DNA from: Ochotona curzoniae
Lineage: Eukaryota; Chordata; Mammalia; Lagomorpha; Ochotonidae
Direction of reading: 5' to 3'
NCBI RefSeq assembly: GCF_017591425.1
Contig: NW_024464918.1
Location: forward strand, 12,832,001-12,896,000
DNA length: 64,000 nucleotides
Below are positions 11,801 through 23,800 of the stretch, piece by piece. Each line of letters begins with the position of its first letter. Within the stretch, counting starts at the first letter, position 1. The notes beneath the pieces were generated by a model, which was not told the DNA's origin, did no database searches, and worked only from the letters and a program-made list of their open reading frames with translations. A program made the translations under genes and the position numbers.

Positions 11801-14800
11801 CCATCTGGGGAGTGAATCAGCTCAGAGTTAAGAAAACCTCTAAGGCCCCTGCATAGTGGCTCAGCGCCTAGATCTTCACCTTTCCATGCGCTATGATCCC
11901 ATATGGGCGCCAGTTTGTCTTGGCTGCCCCACTTCCCATCCAGCTCCCTGCTTGTGACCTGGGAAAGCAGTAAGGGATGGCTCAAAACCTTTGGACTCTG
12001 CAAACTCACAGGAGACCAGGAAGAAGCTCCTGACTTCAGACAGACTCAGCTCCAGCCATCGTGGCCTTTTGGGGAGTGAACCTTCTCCCTGTATATCTGC
12101 CTTTCATTTCCAATAAAATAAATCTTGAGAAAAAAATCTCTTCCAAATAAGTGAAATCTTACACACACACACCCAACACACACACAAAAAAACAGTTTGC
12201 AACCAAACCACATAATGAAGGACTGTGATTAATCCAAGATGAATAAGGAGGTCCGTGCCGGCTAAACAAGCCTGAGCAAGTGTGCTGGGGAGGCCGGCAG
12301 GTATGCAGAGCCACGTGCCCAAGGTGCAGGCAAACACAACTCCTCCCACCAGGTTCTCCAAGCCAGGCCCCATAACCTCAGTTCATGTGCCCTAGGAGGA
12401 CACTGGGGTCCTACAACTGAGCTTTGAGGGTTACTAATCCTGTGCTCAAGTAGGAAAGGAACCAGAAGGGAAGAGCCTACACGTGGTTTTGGCAGTTACA
12501 AAGTCAGTGCAGCTTTATGGGAAGCAGGCTATTCAGTCTCTGAACAAACATCTGAATAGCTATGGTGCTTGGTATAGTGGTTGAAACCAGAGGTTGGCCA
12601 GGGGGGAACAAAACGCAACAAAGCAAAACAATACGGTAGGACCAGCTTGTATTCTGACGCCTGAGTGTCACATTTTTTTTTTCAAAGATTTATTCAATTT
12701 TATAGGAAAGGTTTACAGAGAGGAGGAGAGATAGGAAGCTATTCCATCCACTGGTTCACTCCCCAAGTGGCCACAATGGCTGGAGTTTAGCCAATCTGAA
12801 GTCTGGAGTTTCTCCTGGGTTTCTCACATGGGTGCAGGGTCCCAAGGCTTTGGGCTGTCCTCCACTGGCAATGAGTTGGATGGGGAGTGGAACAGTCTGG
12901 ACAGAAACTGGTGCCCATATGGGACCCCAGTGTTTGGAGGGGGAGAATTAGCTACCTGAGCCATCACGCTGGACCCTGTTTGCTGCTTGTTAATGGCAGC
13001 AGAGGGGTAACAGCATTTGGTGGAGACCACAACCTGAAATATACACAACCACACACTTGTGTCTGTCTGGAATCAAGCTGGTTGTGCAGACACGACAGAA
13101 GCCTCCCTGTACCAGAATAGGATCACTTGCTATGTGCTTGCCACACTTCCCACTGGCCACCTAATTCCATGCCTGCGCCATTTAAGTAGTTGTCAGTTAA
13201 GTCACCTTGATTCTACTTACAGCAAATCTAGTACCTTCGCTTAGTCTGAACAGGTGAACATGGTACTAACTGGTAGAATCTCCCTATCAGACCAGAACCC
13301 ACGGCAGAGTTGAATCACAAAGTACCTGTATTCTTGAGGCTGGAGATTAATGGCTCCCATTAGATCTGGGGTTCTGATATTTACCTGCCTCCAGCATAAT
13401 GATACTACAGCAACAGCTGGTTCACTGTGCATGTGTCCTTTGGGTGTACAATGCCTTCAGCCCTTAGGGTCACTGAGGCCTGGGTACAACGGAACAGCTC
13501 ATTTGGGACTTTGCCCTCTGTTTAGAAGGAATGAATTGCATACAACTGAATCTTATTGTTGCATTTCCTCATTTGTGACAAGAAACCAAACCATGCAGCG
13601 AATCCGTGCTTTCCTCTGATCAAAAGGCAAATCAAGAGAGCCCAGCACAGAGAAGACAAAGTTCATACCCAATTCAAAAAAGCATACTCGCTTTTTGACT
13701 TGATGCTGAAATAACTTGCCAAACTCTGCAGAAGTAGTAGGAATTACTCTTCTGGGAAGAGAAGTGTAATTCACAATAGTTAAGACATGGAACCAACTCA
13801 GATGCTTATCAACTGATAACCAGATAAAGAACATGTGGTAGATAAACACTATGGAATACTATTCAGCCATAACAAGGAATGAAATTTGACTTTTGCAACA
13901 AAATGGTTCCAGCTGGAAACCATGAAGTTTAGTGGAACATGCTAGCCCTAAAATGACACATATCCTATGTTCTCTAACAATAAATAGAGTGCACGCACAC
14001 ACACACGTAATCTCTATCAGTGAGATTAGCATGCTGGAAATTAACTGCTGTTCACAGCCTCTGTCTATTCTCCCGAATAACACGATATTCACTTTTTTCT
14101 TTTTCTTCTATTTGCTGTCATGGTACCTTTACATACTGGAACATTAAGCCTATTACTGTGAAGCAAATGAATATGCCACTGTACTAACTTGGGGAATAAA
14201 AACAAGGGGGCTGAGAGACACGGAAAAGGAGGGGAGGAGTTGCAGGGGGACCCGGCGGCGTGGCCTAGTTGCTAAAGTCCTTGCCTTGAACATGCCAGGA
14301 TCCCATATGGGCGCCGCTTCTAATCCTGGCAGCTCCACTTCCCATCCAGCTCCCTGCTTGTGGCCCGGGAAAGCAGTCGAGGACGGCCCAAAGCCTTGGG
14401 ACCCTGTACCCACATGGGAGACCCAGAAGAAGTTCCTGGTTCCTGGCTTCGGATCGGCACAGCACCGGCCGTTGCGCTCACTTGGGGAGTGAATCATCGG
14501 ACGGAAGATCTTCCCCTCTATCTCTCTCCTCTCTGTATATCTGACTTTGTAATAAAAATAAATAAATCTTAAAAAAAAAATCTATATCATGGAAAACATG
14601 AAATCTATAATTAAATATAAACAAACACATTTTATAAAGAGTATTATGATTCCTTATGAAGGACTACACCATTGTAGTAAAATGGGGAAAATCTGTCGGG
14701 GGTGGGAGTTTGGGGGGGAAATCCCAGTCTAAACAAAATTGTAGCACATAATTCAAAATTTCACTAAAAGAGATGAGGACACAGTATTAAGAAAAAAAGT

Positions 14801-17800
14801 TCATATATAAAAGCTATGTGAATATAGTATCTGCTTATATCTGAAACTTTCTACTTAAGATTTTCATACCGAGCTAAGTAAAACTGAGGAATACAAAACC
14901 ACAGATAAGAGGGACTATTACGTTTCCATTCCTACTTGTGTAAAAATATCACTTTATGCCTATGTTGTTTTACATTTACGATTGTCTTAAAAAAAAAAAC
15001 ACTAAAGTAAAAAACCATTAGCTTCAGCAAACACAAATAACAGGGCCAGTATCGACAGCTGTTCCAAAAGGCTTCTAGTCAGCCTCCAGGGGTGCACTGC
15101 ACAGGACATCTGCTGCCCCCGCACCACGGCCCTGACCATCCCCCCAGTCCTTTTAAGCTCATCTTCCCTGGTTACTGTGGCTGAGGGGGCCATCCCAGAC
15201 ACACAGGTGCTCACTGTCCTCGGAGGAGCACTGGAAGCTCTCATGGTCCTTTCTCTGGTTAGGGCTGCGCCACCATGGCCAATGTCTACCCTGGGTTTCC
15301 AGTCTAATCTTGCTACTCATAAATGACAAGCTAGGAAAGGAATAACAAATGTTATCCTGACTGTAATAACTGTTTCGGACATCACCCAGAAGGAGTGGGG
15401 CCCATAGCACCTACAGGAAAAAGGAAGTTGAGGCACAGCCCATCGAAAGGCAAAAGCAAGTCAATGAATACTGAACAATCTAAATAACCTCACAGTATTC
15501 TACACTAATGACACTCTGCAAATGCCAACTACACAGTGCTGCTTTTCATGTCTTACATCTTTAACTGCTAATACTTCAGCAGAAGCCATCGATTTCACAG
15601 CAACGAGTTAGCAGTAAAAGCCAGACAGTTCACTATAAAAAAGCCTGCCTCAGAAAGTAACAGCAATTTATGCTCAGCACGAGTGCCCACTAGAGATCTC
15701 TGTGCATGGGCCAGTTACCGCACCTGCAACAAGGAGGAAGACCAAAGTGCCCTTGGGAGGGGATGGGCTGAGACTTCTAGAGTTCGTTCCCCCTTCCTCA
15801 TTATCTGTGGTGGGGCAACAGGCAGGGCACTTTTTTATTCATGATCCTTACAGTCATTAAGAAATAAAGAAGTCTAGTCACTTGAGCTAAATATACATTA
15901 TTTAGCAAGCAACTGCAGCTGTCTGATGGGAGATGACTAGATTATAGAAGCGACTGAGGGAAACGACACAGCTGGAATACTGCAAATGAAGCGAAGGACA
16001 GAAGTAAAACCCAAAGCCATGCCAAATCATTAGAGCAACAAGGACGGAGGCTCTGATTTCATTTGGCATCACAACGGGCTTAAGACTTGGTCTGCACTAG
16101 TCCCTTCATGGTTTTGGACTGGCTCAAAACAAAAAATAAAAACAAGAACAAAAACAAAAACAAAAGACACACACCCAGAAACCAATTGCCCAAGAGAAGC
16201 CTCCTCAATCCACTAAGGACCATTTACATGCCATCTCTTTCAGCATGAAACTCAGCTCAGCTAAAACAAACCAGGCCCAGGATGATAGCCTTGTGGCTAA
16301 AGTGGTGACTTTGCACACGCTGGGATCCCATATGGGCACTGGTTCTAATCCTGACAGCCCTGCTTTCCATCCAGCTCCTTGCTTGCAGCTGGGGAAAGCA
16401 GTTGAGGACGGCCCAAAGCCTTGGGATCCTGCACCCATGTGGGAGACCCAGAAGAGGCTCCTGGCACCTAGCTTCAGACCAGCTCAGCTCCAACCCTTGC
16501 GGCCACTTGGGAAGTGACTCAGCAGATGGAAGGATCTTCCTCTCTGTCTCTCCAACTCTTCAAAAATAAATAAATAAATAAAAATTTTAAAAGGTAAAAT
16601 TTCTTCTAATATTGTTAGTAGAATCAGGGAGAGAATGCTCTTTTTCCTTTGTCTTGGAACAAAGACGCTTCAGAGTAATTTTTTTGCTTTAATACACACA
16701 GCGTCAAGCTTAATTTATACACAAATTATTAGGGAAACGGCCTTGTTTAGAAAAACTAGGGAAAGCTCCAGAAATATCCTAAGCCTGAACGAAGCAGCTT
16801 TCCTTAGAGCCTGCTCTCCTCCACGGGGTCAAAAGGCCTTTGACAGTCCAGGTTCATGGTCTCCTCATTCAACTGCTACTGCCAAGATCCTCTGGGAAAT
16901 TTCTCATTCTCTGCACACTGATGTCTGAAAGCCACAAACGGCCAGACCCAATTTATTTTTAACTATTCTCTTCGGAGCACACATGACTACAATATATCAA
17001 GTTCAAATAACAGATTTAGAAACTATTAGTGTAGAACACAGAGCAGATCTACAGCACGGAAGTGTCAGATTGGCCACCGACAGAATATTCTAGGTCTCTT
17101 ACAACTGATCTTGTGATGTTCTCTGATTTCAAGTACAACAAAAAGTCACACATAAATCAAAACTTCCTCCCCCATTCTTCCTCCCCCTGTGCATTCTTAA
17201 TTCCTTACCTTCTTGTGTTCTTGAACACCAAAGGGATCCTCAGTGCCATTTTCAAAACAGGTACGTCCTTGCTTCTGACACGACCTTGGCTATAGTGACT
17301 GCAACCTAATGAGCTGAGGGCCTTTTGGGTTGACTAGTAAGTGCAGTAACCCAACTGTTTGAAAGAAATTACTTTATGAAACAGGTCAGTGGCGGCCCAC
17401 CTGACAGCTGATTCATGTTTGCGCCCTTGCAGTTTTGGTTTCTGAAAAACCCGACAGCATCTCTAACTATGCTGTTCCTTTTGGCTGGAAAGCCACTGGC
17501 CCCATACAGCCACTATCTGGAGCACAGCAGGGACCCCAAAGCTATTCCCAGCTCTGAATTCTCCTAGAGTGAATCACTCTCCAGCTCCAGCCTTCTACGT
17601 GTTTGTGGCCAAGAGAAGAGAAGCAAACTTACCCAACATCTCTGCTTTCAGTCTTTCATTACGTTCTTCAATTTGCTTAGGTAATCTCTGAAGGGAAAAT
17701 AGGAAACTGGAGTTAGTGAAAAAAATCGTTAATTTGAGAAGTGTTCAAATTCTAACACGGTGCTCTGTTCAACAGCACAAACGCCATGCAACAAAAGACA

Positions 17801-20800
17801 AATGTGAACACAGGGTCATACATGCATGCTTTTCCTGATCTTATCAAATAAGGAAAAAGCTACTTATCTGTAGGTAAGTTATACAAAGAGGAATCTTGCT
17901 TGATTTGCTGGTGTGATTTTTTTGAGTACTCTCAATGCTGAGATCAAAGGAGGACCACAAAAGAGCTGGTAGAAAACCCCCCGACCTGTCTGAAAGGACA
18001 CACACCAGATACTTGCTAGCAGAGCATTCCGCTGGTGGGATTGCAGATATGTATGATTTGAATTTCTTTTTCTTTTTTTTTCTGCTCATGATGTTTTCTA
18101 ACTTGAAGTGCCTGGTTTATACAACCTGACTTACTGAGAATGGTCAGATCAACTTTGGATATTGTTCAATGATCAAGCTCAAGGTTCCCCAACCCTGAGA
18201 CTGACACATGTGCCGTGTACCATAGGATGTTCAATGCCATCCTTCGTCTGTGTCCACCTGATGGCAGTTTTGATATCTGCAGATATGGCCAAATGGAACC
18301 CAAACCTACGCAGTGGAGAGGTGTGGACTGGGTGCTGGGATGCTGGTTTCAGTCTACTCCAAACTGACGGCTGCAGCCACTTGGGGAGGCAGCCAGCAGA
18401 TGAAACATCTCTTACTTTCTTCAATTCCAACAAAATGAGAAATTATTAAAAAAAAAAAAAAACTTCAAAAATACAGTATGTCCAACATATTACATGCAGC
18501 ATAAAGAGCTTCCTTTTATATAAAGGGCTTAAAACTGAGCCCAGCACTGTGGCATGCTGGGTAAAGCTGCTGCTTGCCTGCTTTAGCCTTGCTTATTGTG
18601 GCATTGGGGCGATGTGCCAGCAGAGGGAAGCTGTCTGTCACTCCCTCTCCTCTCTCTGCAACTTCGCCTTTCAAACACGTTTTTTTTTTGTTTGAAGATT
18701 TATTTTATTGTAAACTCAGGTTTACAGAAAGGAGACTGAGAGAAAGATCTTCGATCCACTGGTTCACTCTCCTAGTGGCCATAACGGCCAGATCTGAGCC
18801 AATCTGAACCCAGGAGCCAGGAACTTTTTCTAGGTCTCCTATGTAGGGAGGGGTAGGGTCCCAAGGCTTTGGGCCATTCTCTTCGGCTTTCCCAGACCAA
18901 GAACAGAGCTGGATGGGAAGTGGAGCATCCGGGAAACAAACCGGCACCCATGTGAGATTCTGGCAGATGCAAAGCAAGGATTTAGCCACTACGCCATTGC
19001 ACCAGGCCCAAATAAAAAAAATTTTTCTTTAAATTGGAAAATTTGATTTACCGTGAGAAGACAAGACAAGAGAACACTAAGCCAGGAGCTTCTTCTGGGT
19101 TCCCCAGGTGGGTGTGGGTCTCAAGATTTTAAGAACCTTATTTCCTCTCTTCATGTCAAACTGAAATTAATCTTACCACCACTCAGGCTATGAATGCTGT
19201 ATACATATATATACATTTTAATGATCTAAGCTAGTTTCTCATTACTTCATTTCCAGATAACATTTGTAATTAATTAATTCTTCTGAAGAGGTAAAAACAA
19301 TCATATCAGATATTAATAAGAAGAGATCAGCCAACACGGCTCAGGTTTGCTTTGAGGGAAGCTAGTTCTGTGAAATGAGACCCTGTCAACAGGGATTCAA
19401 GCGCTCCCAGGAGCCAGACAGACAGGGAGTGAAGCTGAGTAAAGGAGTTGATGCAGGGCAACAGGGAGTGGTGAGGTCAGCGGTGCGACGGGGCAGCCTT
19501 AGAAGAATGTAATATATAGCTTCCAATTCTCAAGAGAAGCGAAACTTAGATTTTTAGATAACAAAATCCTTTTTTTTTTTAAATGTTGGCAAGTGGTCTC
19601 AATAAGCAAAGCGAAGCCTGGTTTAAATAAAGCCTGTCTGTAGCCCGCCCCCGCCGGCCGGCTGCTCTGAGTCTCTGCCGCACGCTGGGGGTTCACGATC
19701 CATCCGAAAGGCTTTCTGCAAAGTCTGGCAGCAAAGAAATCTGTTCATCTTGCCATCTGAACTCATCTGAACTTCCATAATCTTCTGGGCAATAACACAC
19801 ACATCCGGCTCTCCAGCATTTGAAGTCTGCCTCTATGGCCGACTCAGAGATCAGTAAAGAACCGAGATAAAGACAAAAGCATAAAATTTAAGATATTTTT
19901 ATTTATCTGAAAGGCAGAGAGACAGAGAGACACAGAGAGAGAGAGAATATGAATCTTCCATTCACTGGCTTATTCCCCCAAAGCCTACAACAACTAGGGT
20001 TGGGTCAGACCAAAGCAGGAGCCAGTATCTCCAACCGGATCTCCCCCATGGACAGCAAGAACCCAGCCTGTGAGCTGCCTCCTGTACACTGGTAGCAGTG
20101 TAGGATATATAAGGTTATCTTGGGATATATTCAACTAGAAATGTGCTGGACATATAATAAAAAAAAAAATTTGGTAACCTAATTAAAAAAAAATTGGAAG
20201 AAAGCCACAAACTTGTAGGGCCAGTGCTGTGGTATAGGGTATAGCATGCTAAGCCTCCACGAGTCTTGGGCCCCAGAACCCACATGGGAGACTCAGAAGC
20301 AGCTCCTGGATCCTGGCTTCAGATCACTGAGCTCTGGCCATGGTAGCCATTTGGGGAGTTAACTAGTGGATGGAAGAGCTTTCTCTCTGTCTCTCCTTCT
20401 CTCTGTAAACATACCTTTCAGATAAAATCTAAAAATCCTGTTAAGTTTGTTATCTCTACTACACAAAGTCACTTGAGACTAAATTACACAACAGTGGACA
20501 AGATCTAACTAATGTAACAATACAGTGACAGTTCTTGACAAGTCTAGAGATTCAAAACTTACACATGCTCTTGTTATAACAAAGATGAAACAGTGCCTAG
20601 TCACTGGGAGTTTGCAGTCACCACCTCAAAGATTTTTTTTTTTTAACCTACCTATCTTTAAGAAAAGATATAAAGATTGATTTAGTTGAAAGGCAGAGTG
20701 ATGGTGGCGGGGTGAGGGAGAGACAAAGAGACAGAGATCTATCCAACGGTTCCCTCCCTCCCCACATGGCTACCACGGCAGGGCTGGGCCAAGCAGAAGG

Positions 20801-23800
20801 CAGGGGCCGGGAGCTGCCTCAGCTGCCTGGCCTGGACGCATGCAGTGGTCAGGACCTGCCTCAGGTGTTCTGACATGGGATACGGGAATGCCAAGTGGCA
20901 TGGAACCTGCTGAGCCACAAACACGTGCCTGCCCATCTATTTTGATAAGCTCTTCAAAAGCATTGCAACAGGATCTAGTTGAGCCCCAAAAGATTTAAGA
21001 GTCACTAAACAGAGAATACAAGAAAAAGTGTTTTTAGAAATGTCCATTTACCATACAAGCCTCTCTGGCTTGATGCACTGATGGGTCTTTCTCGAGTATA
21101 GATTTATAGTCCTCTAGGGCTTCATCTAATTTGTCCGTTTTTTCGTACAACTCTGCTCTCCTCAATATTGCTCTGATGTAGCTGGGGTTTAACTGAATTG
21201 CTGTAAGAATAAAAAAAGAGAGAACAAATCATTGTTATCACCAAGAAAAAGGGTGTAAAAACCTTTGATTTTAAATTCTTTCACCAAACATCCTTCCAGA
21301 GTATCAAACAAAGGGTCACTGCCAAGGTACCCGAGACCAGTGACCTTTTTCTGAAAAGGGCACAGCAGCCCAAGGTGAGGCTTTGTGGGAGAGACCATCT
21401 CTGCACGAGGACCCGGAACAGACACAAATAAACGGGGCCGTGCTCCAGTGAAATCATTTATGGACCCTGAGATCTGAATTTCAAATAACTTTTGCTTACC
21501 ATGAAACAGATTTCTTTTGATTTGATTTGCACCCATTTAAAATGTAAAGATCATTGCTTAAAAACAAACTGCCTGTGAGCCCAGTACAGTAGCCTAGTGG
21601 CGAAAGAACCTCATCTTGCATTCCCCAGGATCCCATATGGACACCAGTTTGTATCCCGGCTGCTCCACTTCCCTTCTAGCTCTCTGTTTATGGCCTGGGA
21701 AATCCTTAGCACCCTATACCTATGTGGGAGACCCGGAGGAAGCTCCTGGCTCCTTGTTCCTGATCAGCTCAGCTTAGCCTTTTCTTTCTGTGAATCTATC
21801 CAATAAAATAAATAAATATTTTTTAAAAACTGCCTGTTTTATAGACCCTAGAAAAAAAGAATTTTCAGCAAAGAACAAATCTTTAAAACGTTCCTTTAAT
21901 TTTAGAATTCATTACTGTGGCATAGCTTAGAATGTCAGCTCTGTTTAAGGAACAGAATTGACAACTAAGCAAGGAAATATAATTTATATTATAAAATTCT
22001 TGTTTTTAAAAAATTCCTTAAACAGCAAGAAGAAATTCTTAGCTTGCAGGTTGTATATGCACAGAAGGCATGTTGTGTAGGTTTAGGGGGTACAGACTGC
22101 TCAACATGGACTACACTGCAAGGCCAGCATCTGCCCGCTTGTCCTCTACCCAGTCTGGAATAGTCCAGAACATAAAGGTCAAGTGCACAGTGAATAAGCA
22201 AGAGAAAATCTGAAGGTACAAATTCAAGAGTTGAGGGCTGCCTTCTCGTTAGAGTCCATCATTCTCATTTCCCCAGGCTTTACCTTATGACAGTATGCTC
22301 CTAGCTAAATCCCGACTGATCCTTCAACTACCACTCGTGCTTCTGCACTGTGAGGTCACTGGTCTACGCTGCCCTTTCCTTTATCCAGCCCCTAGTAACC
22401 CCCTGCCGTGTGCTGTCACAGTAAACTGTGTTTCTCCTACTGCGCTTTGGGCTGTTTATTTTTCCACTAGAAAACATGTTATGTAGCACCTACTGTTTTA
22501 TATGTTTTATATATACATATATATCTTATGGGTACTGTAGTAAAAAAGGCAGACAAGGTCTTGCTCTTATGAAGCTTAATGCTATTTTAGGCAAGCAAAG
22601 ACATACACAGGTAAACTTTGAGGAAGGCCAAGGAAAGTATACCAGGAAGAGGGATGACCAAACACGAGGACAGTAAAGCAAGAATAACGTAGGCATGTTG
22701 GAGATGAGAAGAGAGTAGGCTGAAGGTACAGGCAAGGACTGAACCACAGAGACCCTCCGTGGCCACGGAAAGGAGTGTGTGATGAGATCTTCAAGTAAGT
22801 TTAAAACAGGATCTGTTTCACATTTTTCAAGACCTGCTCTGGCTGCAGTGGGCGGGGCAAGACCAAAAGCAGTGAGATCAGTTGGGAGGTTGCTGCCACG
22901 GCAGACAACAGGTGATGCTGGCTGCGACTCAGGTGCAACAGTGGAGGTAGGAGAAGGAAGTCAGATCAAGTGCACACCTTTGCATGTGACCCCATATGCA
23001 CTGCCAATCAACCAGCCATGCGAAATACGAGAAAGAAAATAATTAGCAACGATTCCAAAGGTTTAAGTGAGTGAAGGAGTGGTAATGTCATTTATTAGAA
23101 AGTAAGAAACTGTGAATTATATGTATTTATGAGGTCTGGCCATGTTAAATCTGATATTCCTTTCCATATCTCCAAGAAAAAGTGACATCTGTGTAATGGG
23201 ATACAGGACTCCAGACCACAGGTCAGAGCTGAAGATAGGACTGGAGCACACAGATATTTGTATTGCTATGAATACACTCCTTTTGTTTCCTTTAGTTTCG
23301 CTTAACATAATTTCTTGAGAAAAATAATAAATAAGCAAAGAATACTTATTTTCATTTCCTCTGAATCTGAAGGAAGAGAGAAAGATGAAGTCCTATTCAC
23401 TGGCTAACTGCCCCAACGCCTGCAACACCTAGGGCTGGTCCAGGTAAAACCTCAAACTCAGAATTCAATCTCAGTCTCCCAAACAGGTTTAGGGACCCGA
23501 GCACTTGGGTTACCAAGAGCTGATTCTCGGGATGAGTGTTACAAAGTTGGAGCTGGAAGCAGAGGCAAGAACTGAACCCAGGCGTAATGATATGGAGCAG
23601 GACTCCCAAGTGACATCTTGACTGCTGGGTCAGATACTGCCGCAACATGGGTTAAGCTTCTGTCTGTGCAGCCGACATCCCAAGCAGGCGCTGGTTCTTC
23701 AGACCTGATTGCTTCACTTCAGATCCAGCTCCCTGCTCATGTACCTAGGAAAGCAGCTGAAAACAGCCCAAGGACATGGCCCCTGTCTACCACATGAGAA

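Larger units (their letters stand above)
8808..17632 (-). other. TTC1 intron 7 (last intron)
   Basis: About 8.8 kb. It contains the candidate plus-strand terminal exon (8969-10360), an unnamed retroposon, a mariner-type MITE, several SINEs and a LINE-1 3' end. 14770-16265 and 16600-17630 are repeat-poor with no gene recognised. Confidence 0.85.
17688..21051 (-). other. TTC1 intron 6
   Basis: About 3.4 kb, largely SINEs of both orientations between 18.3 and 20.9 kb. 17690-18300 and 19130-19885 hold only unique AT-rich sequence. Confidence 0.85.

Noticed and set aside
14265..14560. tRNA-like A and B boxes considered as a tRNA gene
   Set aside because: The tRNA-like head belongs to the C-SINE; no cloverleaf with a full acceptor stem and it is followed by the SINE body and tail.
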